From RUG100 sp050953405 (lineage in GTDB: Bacteria; Bacillota; Clostridia; Peptostreptococcales; Anaerovoracaceae): a stretch of DNA of 64,000 nt. This document shows, piece by piece, positions 25,749 to 35,561 of this stretch. The DNA lies in the NCBI GenBank assembly GCA_050953405.1, contig JBMNMP010000001.1, forward strand, positions 930,001 through 994,000. The letters run 5' to 3'. The notes beneath the pieces were generated by a model. It ran no database searches. It had not been told where the DNA came from and saw only the letters and a list, made by a program, of their open reading frames with translations. Both the position numbers and the translations under genes were made by a program. How positions within the stretch are numbered: position 1 is the first letter of the stretch; each line of letters begins with the position of its first letter.

Positions 25749-26653
25749 GGGGCATGAGGAAAAGCCGGAATGCCTCGAAGCGACGGGGTCAACATAATAA
25801 AGCAAATAAGGGAAGAGCTTCTCTGACCCTTATTATCCTGCTCTTTGTGGTGGGGGCCGGTGTGCTGCTGTACCCAACCATCAGTGACTTGTGGAATACC
25901 ATAAGGAACAATCAACTGGTGACGGTATACCAAAGCAAGGTAGACCGTACTCCGCAGAAACGCATAGCGGAGGAGTGGAGACAAGCAAAGAAATATAACC
26001 GGCAGCACACCGCCAACATCATAGTGGATGCATTTACGCAGGAAAACTATCTGAAGAAACATCCATATGTGGACCTGCTGAACCCTACTGACAATGGGGT
26101 CATGGGATATCTGGAAATACCGCGGATACAGCAGAGGCTGGCTATCTTCCATGGGACTTCTGCAAAAGTCCTTGAAGAAGGCGTCGGTCATGTCGAAGGC
26201 ACCAGCCTGCCTATCGGAGGCAAGGGCACCCATGCGGTGCTGGCTGCACACCGTGGATTGTCGGGAGCAAAGCTGTTCAGCGACCTGGACCAGATGAAGA
26301 AGAAAGACAAGTTCTATATTACTGTGCTGGACCGGCACCTGGCTTATGAGGTGGACAAAATTTCGGTGGTCCGGCCAAAGAATACCGAGCCGCTGCAGAT
26401 CCATGCCGGCCGGGATGAAGTGACACTGCTGACGTGTACTCCGTATGGGGTGAACACACAGCGGCTGCTGGTGAGGGGACATCGAGTACCCTATCGGACA
26501 CATGCGCCGATCAGATCCCCGTTCAGCAAACTGCTGCACAGCTGGCAGTTCTGGGTGGCCGCAGGCGTTGCCGCAGCCATCATAATCAATGAAATATTAC
26601 GCAGAAAAAAGCGCCGTGCAAAGGCGTTAAAGAAACCAGACGCACAAGGGTAA
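25745..26653 (+). CDS. Class C sortase (pilus polymerase) 2
   Basis: The 302-residue sortase has helix 1 at 25-43, catalytic His169 (LAAHRGLSG), Cys231 (LLTCTPYGVN) and Arg240, plus a C-terminal helix before a Lys/Arg tail. A DAF tripeptide (95-97) again replaces the usual DPF/DPW lid. It is clearly a paralogue of the preceding sortase. Two class C sortases in one locus usually divide work between polymerising the shaft and attaching minor pilins; which does which cannot be read here. Confidence 0.92.
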   Translation: MRGMRKSRNASKRRGQHNKANKGRASLTLIILLFVVGAGVLLYPTISDLWNTIRNNQLVTVYQSKVDRTPQKRIAEEWRQAKKYNRQHTANIIVDAFTQENYLKKHPYVDLLNPTDNGVMGYLEIPRIQQRLAIFHGTSAKVLEEGVGHVEGTSLPIGGKGTHAVLAAHRGLSGAKLFSDLDQMKKKDKFYITVLDRHLAYEVDKISVVRPKNTEPLQIHAGRDEVTLLTCTPYGVNTQRLLVRGHRVPYRTHAPIRSPFSKLLHSWQFWVAAGVAAAIIINEILRRKKRRAKALKKPDAQG

Positions 26654-26671
26654 AGAAAGCGAGGAGCGAGC

Positions 26672-27742
26672 ATGAGGCGAAAACTGAAACTTCTATGGCT
26701 ACCGGTTATTCTTGCTGTTATGTTGCTGATGGCGGTGCCGGCAGGTGCTGAGGATCTAGATCCTAACAGAGTTCCGGATGTCGACACTTCGCGTACAGAC
26801 AGCCTGACCATAAATATGGTATATCACAATACCATAGATACAGCTACGCCTATTGCCGGAGCTGAATTGACCATCTATCAGGTGGCCTCATTGAAGACCA
26901 GAGGTGGAGGTGCGACCTATAGCGGCATACCGCCTTTTACGGCTGCTGATGTGTCTTATGAAGACATGACGGCAGAATCTTCTCATGAGGCGGCGGCTAA
27001 ACTGGACAAGATAGTGATCTCGCAGGGTGTCGAGGGCAAAACGGCAGTGACCAATGCCAAAGGGCAGGCATCCTACAGCGACCTGGCCCATGGTGTCTAT
27101 CTGGTTCGGGAAACCGGGAGGAGCGGACAGGCTCTGGCTTACAGCAGGATAGATCCCTATCTGGTGCTGGTACCCGGAATAAAAAAGGACAGCACTGGTA
27201 ACCAATGGGTTTATGACGTGGTGTCTGAAGTGAAGCCACTGGTGAAGAAGAATGCAGTACGCGGTTGTACTGTAGCATTGCATTTGAAAAAAACTCTGTC
27301 AGGGAAGGCCCTGGAGAGAGATATGTTTCAGTTCAGACTGCAGCAGATCGATGCAGATGGAAAGGCAATCAAAGGAGGCACAGTCAAGACTGCAGCCAAT
27401 GACGGAAACGGAGGCATAGATTTTTCCCTGGCATACAAGAAACCCGGTACATACCGGTATCGTATACGAGAAATCAATGACGGGAAGGCTAACATCAAAT
27501 ATGATGACCTGACCGTGAAGGCTTTAGTGGTTGTCAAAGCGGCCGGTGACGGATCGCTGAAGGTCACTAAGGTCGATATGAGTAAGGATCATAGCTTTAA
27601 CAATGTCTATGAGAAGGGCACCGTGATCGGAAAAATAGTGCGTACCGGTGATCCATTTCAGATGGCAATGTTATGTATTCTTGCAGCAGCCGCTGCCATG
27701 ATACTGGTGGCCTTGCGCAGGAAGAGGGGGCGTGGACAATGA
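26672..27742 (+). CDS. Minor pilin with FctA-like isopeptide domain and atypical sorting signal
   Basis: The 356-residue protein has a signal peptide (cleavage near residue 26) and an N-terminal domain of Cna-B type (AGAELTIYQVAS, HGVYLVRETG). A Spy0128/FctA-like pilin isopeptide domain follows at about 200-315 (FQFRLQQIDADGK, GTYRYRIREIND, SFNNVYE). The C-terminus has helix and RRKRGR tail, but the sorting pentapeptide is IVRTG (322-326), followed by D, rather than LPXTG. Anchoring may use one of the dedicated sortases. Its stop overlaps the next start (ATGA). Confidence 0.8.
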   Translation: MRRKLKLLWLPVILAVMLLMAVPAGAEDLDPNRVPDVDTSRTDSLTINMVYHNTIDTATPIAGAELTIYQVASLKTRGGGATYSGIPPFTAADVSYEDMTAESSHEAAAKLDKIVISQGVEGKTAVTNAKGQASYSDLAHGVYLVRETGRSGQALAYSRIDPYLVLVPGIKKDSTGNQWVYDVVSEVKPLVKKNAVRGCTVALHLKKTLSGKALERDMFQFRLQQIDADGKAIKGGTVKTAANDGNGGIDFSLAYKKPGTYRYRIREINDGKANIKYDDLTVKALVVVKAAGDGSLKVTKVDMSKDHSFNNVYEKGTVIGKIVRTGDPFQMAMLCILAAAAAMILVALRRKRGRGQ

Positions 27743-30098
27743 GAAAGAGAAGAAAGAAACTAAGCCTTAAGATAATGTTATTGGTATCCTTGTTGTCCAT
27801 AGTTTTCTTTGCTGCCTTTGCACAGGCTGAGTCAACAGTTCCTGAAGGCACAACGGAGATACGTGATGCCTGGTATCCGACGGAAAGCCCGGTGTATGCC
27901 GATAACACAGGTGCCAACAAGTGGCAGCTGGTCAACGGCACTTATTTTGACGGGGCACAGGGCAGTACCACTCAGAGAACAAACAGTACCGGCAGTGTTA
28001 TTGTGAGAAAAAACGTGATCCCCACGGATACTGAGAACATCTTCGATATATCATTGAAGGTGCGTGCTCAGGCAAGCTGGGCAGATGCACTGGATGCGAC
28101 ACAGGCGCGTGTTCAGAACGGAAATAGTGACACTTCTTCAAAGGTCGACTATTTCAAGATCAGGCGCACCAGTCCAAATGACAGATTGATTTACGTTTAT
28201 TTTGTCAATGCACCGGACAATACGGCCGACAGTTCGCTGATATCCGGTGTACATAACGGGAGTTACAAGATTGTATACCGCAAGGCTTTCTATGTGGATC
28301 CCAGCATCACCGGACAGATGTTCCTCTATTTCCGCAATCCGGTCATCGGTATGGGTGACCATGGCGGTCAAAAGCAGAACATAGTCGGCGGCTCGAAATA
28401 CTATATCCCTATCGGGACCACAATGCAGAACTATGATCTCCTGTACCACGCAGCTGTGGCCAAAACGGTCACCGATGTCATGGGTGAACACATGCAGTAT
28501 GTCTCCGGCAGCGTCCAGTATAATACGGAGATTCCCGGCGTCAGCGGCAGGACATCAGTCTCCGCCAGCGGCAATACTCTTACCTGGCAGATCGAGGACG
28601 ATGGCACCATACCTATAGGTGAAGATTACAAACTGGTTTCCGATACAGTCAACGGCAAGACTGTTTTCTATAGAGAATATGATCTGGTGTACAAGGCACA
28701 CCTGGATGCTTCCTCGGAAGGTTTCCAGGCAGGCACGACGTATGCTACCAATCAGGCATGTACGCTGCAGTACTGTTATGATCCTCGCCCGCTGCCGGAG
28801 GATAGTGATTATCAGGATTATGAGAGAGGCAATATGTCACTGGACTTCCCGCAGCCGGCTGTCAAGGGAACACTATATAACGTTCAATTCAAGAAAGTCG
28901 ATGAGAGCTCGGGCAAGGCGCTTGCCGGAGCCAGGTTTTCACTGAAAGGCTCTTACGGGGTCAATGAGGTGACTCCGTATCAGTCTGATTACGATCTCGA
29001 AGCCGTTTCCGATGAGGACGGTATAGTGACCTTCACACATGTGCCCTGGGGACGTTATACAATGACGGAAACATCACCGCCATATGGATATCAGACTACG
29101 TACAACGGGGAAAGCTGGGATCTCTGTTATACGACAAACCCGGGGATACTATCGCCATTGAACAGCGAATACTTGCTGAAGGCGAGCCAGGTCGGGCAAG
29201 ACGGCCTTGTTTCTGATGCATCCTGGCCCAAGGCGAAGATAACACTGCGCAAAGAAGTTGATAACGCGGACAGCATTCTCTCGGAAACGGACAGAGCGAC
29301 GGAATTCCCGCTCTCATTCAAGATTACGATATTTCGAAGATCGCCTTTGAGGATGTCAACGGTGACCCGATGTCAGAGAGCGAGGTCAATGCACAGCTGA
29401 AGGACGGCGAGAGCGCGACGTTATATGTTCGTTTGAAGGATGGCAGCGGAAAGATAGATCTGCAGGAGGATCTCAGCAACCTGGAGGGTCTGTTCTCATA
29501 TGTGAGGACTGAAGGCACCTCGGACAGCGGTCAGGCTGAGATCACGGATACCGGTCAGGGCGCGACAATAGAGCTGTCAGAGGGTGATGAGGTGGCGGTG
29601 ACCGTACACAACCGTTACCGGACCAACGATCTGACCGTGCAGAAAAAAGACGCGGAGACTGGCGATGGCCTTTCGGGTGCCGTGTTTGATCTGTACACGA
29701 GCCAGCAGGGTGATACGCCCTGGACTACAGATACAATGGAATACGATGGCAGCACATATTACAAGCTGCGTACAGTCCAAAGCGACTCCACAGGACAGAT
29801 GACGCTCGATAAGCTGCCGGCAGGCACCAGAACGTATCTGCTGGTCGAATCACAGGCTCCAAATGGGTATGCGAAGATCGAGGCGCCGATAGTACTGCAG
29901 ACTGAGGGAAATGGATTCTCACTGCTATCGGACGATGATGATGTCATCCTGGCAGGCAGCGACCTGACTGTGCAGGATCATCAGCTTTATTCTCTTCCGA
30001 GCGCGGGAGGGATCGGATGGTACCCGTTCCTGATAGGCGGTGGATTTATGGCCGGTCTGGCTTTGATGCTGCTGCGTCGCCGAAGGATCAGGGATTAA
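27739..30098 (+). pseudogene. LPXTG tip pilin/adhesin, split by a frameshift
   Basis: The first frame (27739-29400) encodes a signal peptide (cleavage after AQA, residue 30), a large adhesin-like region and a Cna-B domain with GRYTMTETSPPYGY. Near 29322 it leaves frame; the second frame (to 30098) continues with another Cna-B domain (E-box-like YLLVESQAPNGY) and the sorting signal LPSAG, helix and RRRR tail. One extra G at AAGAT would give LSFKDYDISKIAFED and about 786 residues. As written, the product lacks its anchor. The gene may be broken or the base miscalled. Confidence 0.8.
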
Positions 30099-30124
30099 AC
30101 AGAATCATACAATGATAACGTGTT

Positions 30125-30166
30125 TTCCGATATATTGGAATGCTTCCGATATATCGGAAGATTTTT
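30125..30166 (+). terminator. Hairpin of two 16-bp palindromes ending the pilus operon
   Basis: TTCCGATATATTGGAA (30125-30140) and TTCCGATATATCGGAA (30144-30159) are each palindromic, the second perfectly, and pair with each other over 16 bp with one G-U, followed by ATTTTTG. It would terminate the pilus operon before the adhesin gene. The palindromes might also be protein-binding sites. Confidence 0.65.
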
Positions 30167-30248
30167 GATGTTATGGACCTGAGTGATACGAGCAGCTCCA
30201 TGCAGCAAAGAAATATATCGCAAGCACACAGAGTTAGGAGACATAATC

Positions 30249-33200
30249 ATGCGTAAGAAAGTAATCTTTAATATTATTGCTGTTTTGGTGATAGCGGTCA
30301 TGGTTCTGGTCCCATCTGATATTTCGGCATTGTCCGATGATGGCAGTACAGTTGGAACTGATGGGGACACTTCAAATGTAGCCGTCAAACTGTACTCAAA
30401 GAGCGGTGAAACATCGTTTATGACAGGGTCTGAAATCACATTGTATACGGGCGTTCGGTTGTCAGGATACAATGCAGAATTTCCGAATACTGTCATGAAA
30501 GTAACGATACCGAAGCAGTACCTGGCCCCCAGCTTTAACGGAAACACTGGAATAGCAGCATCGACGGCGACCAGTCTGGCAAAAGAACCGGAAGTCACCA
30601 GTGATGCGGATAATTATTACATAAAATATTCGTTCAAGACGATGAATGGCGGAGATGAGGCATATATTCCCTTTGTGTTCAAGACATTGAATTATACGAC
30701 TCCGCCGAATACAACTATACCGATCAAGACAGAATATTATGATGAAACCGGGAAAGAACTGGGAAGCCAGTCGCTGATGATCACAAATCTGGCTCAGACG
30801 AAAATTTATGCACACGGCGACGTGCGAACCTTTACTGATTCCAAAATTCCCGCGCAGGGGCAGCAAGCGACTTCATCCAATCCCGATGACCTTGACATTG
30901 TATACTCGGACTTTATTGTAAAAAACCTTGATATGGGATCAGGACTGGGTGTTTACTCAGCTTCAAAATATAAAGTGGTCCTCACCTTGAAGAACGGCGT
31001 TATTTATAATAATGACTGGCAGAAGTTCCTGGGCTTGAGGGATGCAGTTTATGACAGTGCCACGAATACGGTGACCGGAACTGTTCCCGCGCCTTCAGGG
31101 GCAAACGACAGACAGTATAATGTGTATTTGAAGTGCCCGAATTGGCGGTACGGTGCAAGTACATTGGCCTTTACGACTAAAATAACCCCGATAGATGCTG
31201 CCGGCAACGAGATCACTGATGCTGCTTTAGATGAAATTCCTTCTAATATTATTATTTATTCGAAACGGTTGACAAAGTCTGCGTATGTGTTAAAAACAGA
31301 GCCTTCCGACTATGTTTATCAGGATCAGAATAAAGACAAAATTACCGAGTGGCGTTTAAGAACAAAAAATACGAGCAGCTATTCGGCATCACCTACAGAA
31401 CCCATACCTGAAGGGGCTGCTGACTTCTATACTTCATCTGTTATTGATACTTTAAAGAGCGGACATCTTTACTACGACAGTGTAACGATTGAAAATGACT
31501 ATACGATAGATGATCCGTCCCAGCTGGAAAATAATATTCTCTATGGATATAACAGCAGCGGAGAAAGGACAGAAATAGCCAGGAATCTGAAAATCGGCGA
31601 AGAATTCAAGATCCCGGACGACAACCACCAGGATCCGTCCAAGGTATATAGAAAACTGGAGATAGCTTTTCCGAACACTGTAAAAGTCACTCCCGGCAAA
31701 TATTTCTTTGCCAATGTGAAGACAAAAGTGTTCCCTGAGGACTGGGAGCAGGAAAAAGAAGATTCCCCCCGGTGGTTTCTCAGTGATACTAAGGACGAGC
31801 TCGTCAATGAGCGTCTTGGCAACACCGGATCCCTGCGTGGCAGCTTCAGTCCGTCAGGGCCGGCTTCTGATATATCATCATACAATGTATCTTATACGAT
31901 CGACCCGAATGGAACAGTGGCTCTGAAGAGCAGTGTTGACCGTGTAAACTGTATGCTCAACAATATAGCGAAGGTCACCAGCTCAGTCAATGTCGTCGGT
32001 ACGGCGACCCCGGATGGTGATTCCAGCTATATGTTGAAAAACGGCAAGCTGTATATGGTCATTCCGGATGGATGGGAATATGTAAACAATAGCGAAAATC
32101 ATACAACACTGACGTATGAATCTTCGGTAAAAGGTTTCCAGACTATATCTGCCTCTCCGGAGATGCAATATGATTTTGAAGGGACCGGTCTTCGAGCGCT
32201 GGTGTTTGACATACCTGATGATATCGAATCAAATAGAGACCTCCGTGCAACTATTAATCTGCGAGCTAACTCCAGCACGCCTCAGGGCAGAGCCAGCGTC
32301 GTCAGCTGGCTGTCATACGAAAACAATCGTCCATACGAGATGCGGCCGTCCAGTACCAGGACCTCATACAAGTACAGCGGAGCAGCTGATGAATATGACT
32401 TGACGGGAGACGGCAGAACGACTGACATGATCAACAAAGCTTCGGTGGATATCAATTTCATCCCGCCCGAAGAAGTGTCCGGGATCAAACTGGTAGGCAG
32501 GGACCTGAATTCTCTGACGCCGAGCGCCACATCATACAGAGATCTGGGCGATAGCTTCTATTATGGATTTGAGATCGTGAACCGGATGCCGTCATCCTCT
32601 GTCGCCAAGCTGGACTTACTGGACATATTTCCGTTTGTGGGTGACAAAGGCATCATCAAAAACAAGGATGGTATCTATGTTGACCGCGATTCTCAGTTCC
32701 GTACAGAGCTGACCGGACCGGTGAAATTCATCCTTGATGGACAGGAAGCTGATCCCGAAAGCAACGGCTACGAGGTTTACTACTCCACGGATACGCCGGC
32801 AAACGGAGATTTCTCCGCAAATCTTGGAAAGACGTTCAAAAAGAGCGTCAGCGACTGGTCAAAAGTGACCATGATCCGCATCGTATCCAAAGCCGGAACG
32901 AAGATCGCACCGGATACTTCATTACTCCTGGCAGCACCGGCCAAAATCCCGGATGATGCTGATATGAAGGCAACAGCAAAGAGTGGTGACGTTGCTTTCA
33001 ACAGCTTTGCTTATGCCAGCAGCATATCGGAAGACACTACCTTCACGGAGAACAGCTACATCGAGGCGTTAAAGACTGCAATTCCGCTGTCACGTTACAA
33101 AGTAGATGGAACGATCTACAGGGATTACAACTATGACGGCAGCCTGTCTCAGGAAGAGCAGACACTGAAGGGTGTCACCGTCGGTCTGTATAACAGCGAT

Positions 33201-35360
33201 GGACAGCAGGTGGACAAGACCACGACTGATGAGAACGGATACTATTCGTTTTCCGTTGATAAGCGCGGACAATATACCGTCAAGGTCCTGGACAAGCCAT
33301 CTGATATGTATTTCCACGGTACGGTGACCGACACGGATGATCTGTTCCCTGCATCGACAGTGAGCACGGAAAAGCAGAAGGTCAACGGCAAGACAGTGGG
33401 CAATGACGTGGATATCAACGGAACCAGTCAGGCTATAGATCTGGAACCGAACAGCCAGACGGCCACCGTGAACTCTGCATTAGAGGAGAAACCTATCAGT
33501 ATCTCAGCCAGGAAGGAGTGGGTGCCTGACAGCAGTCCTGTATCTTCGGTAGACATCAGCCTGGAAGCGTTGGGACAGAAGAAAGCGATGACGCTCAGTT
33601 CTTCGGAGAACTGGAGCGGAACATTCACGGGACTCCGTGAAAAGGGGCCGGATGGAACAGTGATCCCGTACATTTTGAAGGAGACCACTCAGGTAGCCGG
33701 ATTCAAGCCGGCAATATCCGGCAGCGCCAGTGACGGATTCGTGCTCAAGAACATCAGCACGGAGAATGTCAGCGTTCCTGTTGAGAAGAAATGGGTAGGC
33801 CCCGGTACAGATAGCGCAGAGATAACCCTGGTAGCTGACGGCACGGATACAGACAAGACTCTGGAACTGAATGAGTCGAATTTATGGAAGGGAACTTTCA
33901 GCGACCTGCCGAAATACGATGATCAGGATGGTCATCAGATCGTATATACCGTCAGGGAAGCTGAGCAGGCGAACTATACTGCAGCGATCCAGCCAACGGC
34001 AGACAACGGATTCGTGATCACGAATACCAATGTCACCAAAGAGTCGATCAAGGTGACCAAGGCCTGGAACGACAAAGATGACCAGGACGGAGTGAGACCT
34101 GATTCAGTGACCGTGAACCTGCTGGCGAACGGCGAGAAGGTCGACAGCAAGACAGTAACCGCAAACGACAAGTGGACTTGTACCTTCAAAGATGTACCCA
34201 AATACAAAGACGGCAAAGAGATTACCTACACGGTGACCGAAGATGCGGTCGATCACTATACGACCGAAGTCACCGGCAGCGTGGCTGATGGCTTCACCAT
34301 CACAAACAGCCACACACCGGAGAAGATAGATGTTTCCGGAAGCAAGGTCTGGAACGACAAAGATGACCAGGACGGCATGAGACCTGATTCGATCACCGTG
34401 AACCTGCTGGCGAACGGCGAAAAACTTGAAAGCAAGACGGTCAAAGCAAGCGATGATTGGGCGTGGACGTTCAATGATGTCGACAAGTACAAGGACGGCA
34501 AAGAGATCACTTACACGGTGACCGAAGATACGGTCGATCACTATACGACCGATATCACCGGCAGCGTGGCCAATGGTTTCACTATCACCAACAGCCACAC
34601 ACCGGAGAAGATAGATGTTTCCGGCAGCAAGACCTGGGAGGACGCTGATGACCAGGACGGCATGAGACCTGACTCGATCACCGTGAACCTGCTGGCGAAC
34701 GGCGAAAAGCGCGAAAGCAAGACGGTCAAAGCAAGTGATGATTGGGCGTGGACGTTCAGCAATGTCGACAAGTATAAGGATGGCAAGGAGATAACGTACA
34801 CCGTAGAGGAAGACCCCGTAGACAACTACGAAACTACCTGTGACGGCATGGATATCACAAACAGCCACACACCGGAGACGATAGATGTTTCCGGCAACAA
34901 GACCTGGGACGATAAAGATGACCAGGACGGTATGAGACCTGACTCGATCACCGTGAACCTGCTGGCGAACGGCGAGAAGGTCGACAGCAAGACGGTAACC
35001 GCAAACGACAAATGGGCGTGGACCTTTAAAGACGTACCCAAGTACAAAGGAGGCAAAGAAATCAAATATACATTGACCGAAGATCCGGTGGATAATTACA
35101 CGTCTGAGATCACGGGTGATGCAGAGAACGGTTTCCTGGTAACGAACACTCATGTTGTCAAAAAAACAACTGGACAGGTGAAGAAACACAAGCCGACGTC
35201 GGGACATACCGGAACACCTGCAGCAAAGGGTACCGGCACGCCGAACACCCCGGATACAGGGGATTACATCCATCTTACGGCATACCTGATGCTGCTCACA
35301 GCTGCCGGACTCGCTATAGCCCGGGCATTGGCAGGAAAAAAGAACAGCATGGAGAAATAA
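30249..35360 (+). CDS. Large cell-wall-anchored adhesin with SdrD-B and Cna-B repeats
   Basis: The 1,703-residue protein has a signal peptide (cleavage near residue 27) and a ligand-binding-like N-terminal region of roughly 900 residues. An SdrD B-like domain follows at about 950-1020 (YRDYNYDGSLSQEEQTLKGV). Next are two divergent and four close Cna-B repeats with VxKxW and ITNSHTPE joins, a Pro/Thr spacer, and a sorting signal TPDTG with helix and Lys tail. Cna-B domains form stalks stiffened by isopeptide bonds. The ATG at 30249 follows TTAGGAGA. It has its own terminator and probably its own promoter after the 30125-30166 hairpin. Confidence 0.88.
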   Translation: MRKKVIFNIIAVLVIAVMVLVPSDISALSDDGSTVGTDGDTSNVAVKLYSKSGETSFMTGSEITLYTGVRLSGYNAEFPNTVMKVTIPKQYLAPSFNGNTGIAASTATSLAKEPEVTSDADNYYIKYSFKTMNGGDEAYIPFVFKTLNYTTPPNTTIPIKTEYYDETGKELGSQSLMITNLAQTKIYAHGDVRTFTDSKIPAQGQQATSSNPDDLDIVYSDFIVKNLDMGSGLGVYSASKYKVVLTLKNGVIYNNDWQKFLGLRDAVYDSATNTVTGTVPAPSGANDRQYNVYLKCPNWRYGASTLAFTTKITPIDAAGNEITDAALDEIPSNIIIYSKRLTKSAYVLKTEPSDYVYQDQNKDKITEWRLRTKNTSSYSASPTEPIPEGAADFYTSSVIDTLKSGHLYYDSVTIENDYTIDDPSQLENNILYGYNSSGERTEIARNLKIGEEFKIPDDNHQDPSKVYRKLEIAFPNTVKVTPGKYFFANVKTKVFPEDWEQEKEDSPRWFLSDTKDELVNERLGNTGSLRGSFSPSGPASDISSYNVSYTIDPNGTVALKSSVDRVNCMLNNIAKVTSSVNVVGTATPDGDSSYMLKNGKLYMVIPDGWEYVNNSENHTTLTYESSVKGFQTISASPEMQYDFEGTGLRALVFDIPDDIESNRDLRATINLRANSSTPQGRASVVSWLSYENNRPYEMRPSSTRTSYKYSGAADEYDLTGDGRTTDMINKASVDINFIPPEEVSGIKLVGRDLNSLTPSATSYRDLGDSFYYGFEIVNRMPSSSVAKLDLLDIFPFVGDKGIIKNKDGIYVDRDSQFRTELTGPVKFILDGQEADPESNGYEVYYSTDTPANGDFSANLGKTFKKSVSDWSKVTMIRIVSKAGTKIAPDTSLLLAAPAKIPDDADMKATAKSGDVAFNSFAYASSISEDTTFTENSYIEALKTAIPLSRYKVDGTIYRDYNYDGSLSQEEQTLKGVTVGLYNSDGQQVDKTTTDENGYYSFSVDKRGQYTVKVLDKPSDMYFHGTVTDTDDLFPASTVSTEKQKVNGKTVGNDVDINGTSQAIDLEPNSQTATVNSALEEKPISISARKEWVPDSSPVSSVDISLEALGQKKAMTLSSSENWSGTFTGLREKGPDGTVIPYILKETTQVAGFKPAISGSASDGFVLKNISTENVSVPVEKKWVGPGTDSAEITLVADGTDTDKTLELNESNLWKGTFSDLPKYDDQDGHQIVYTVREAEQANYTAAIQPTADNGFVITNTNVTKESIKVTKAWNDKDDQDGVRPDSVTVNLLANGEKVDSKTVTANDKWTCTFKDVPKYKDGKEITYTVTEDAVDHYTTEVTGSVADGFTITNSHTPEKIDVSGSKVWNDKDDQDGMRPDSITVNLLANGEKLESKTVKASDDWAWTFNDVDKYKDGKEITYTVTEDTVDHYTTDITGSVANGFTITNSHTPEKIDVSGSKTWEDADDQDGMRPDSITVNLLANGEKRESKTVKASDDWAWTFSNVDKYKDGKEITYTVEEDPVDNYETTCDGMDITNSHTPETIDVSGNKTWDDKDDQDGMRPDSITVNLLANGEKVDSKTVTANDKWAWTFKDVPKYKGGKEIKYTLTEDPVDNYTSEITGDAENGFLVTNTHVVKKTTGQVKKHKPTSGHTGTPAAKGTGTPNTPDTGDYIHLTAYLMLLTAAGLAIARALAGKKNSMEK
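34036..35159 (+). repeat. Four tandem Cna-B repeats (~270-288 bp each)
   Basis: Units at about 34036-34322, 34323-34607, 34608-34877 and 34878-35159 share long identical stretches, for example around DDQDGMRPDSITVNLLANGE. Units 2 and 3 are nearly the same. Unit 3 lacks five codons near its end. Such repeats change number by recombination and are easily mis-assembled. Confidence 0.85.
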
Positions 35361-35392
35361 CATAGTAAACAGCGAGCTATCATAGTAAGCAG

Positions 35393-35444
35393 CCGGATGT
35401 TTCAGATGCCGAAAATCGAATCGAATTGAAACATCCGGTTTTTT
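35393..35444 (+). terminator. Rho-independent terminator after the adhesin gene
   Basis: A perfect 12-bp stem, CCGGATGTTTCA (35393-35404) with TGAAACATCCGG (35427-35438), is followed by TTTTTT. Confidence 0.9.
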
Positions 35445-35561
35445 GTGTGATTGTAAATGTAATAACTAGAATAACTGGTGATATTAACAAAAAAATTTCA
35501 ATTTTTTGAAGCCCCTAAAGAGCGAGTCGTTTGATTTGTGATAATATAATACAGGAAGAAG

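Noticed and set aside
33487..35159. CRISPR array or tandem satellite in the repeat region
   Set aside because: The repeats are long in-frame protein domains without spacers of constant length.
34104..35363. 419-codon minus-strand frame across the Cna-B repeats
   Set aside because: It only mirrors the repeats of the adhesin gene. Its own repeats follow from the plus-strand repeats, and it has no RBS.
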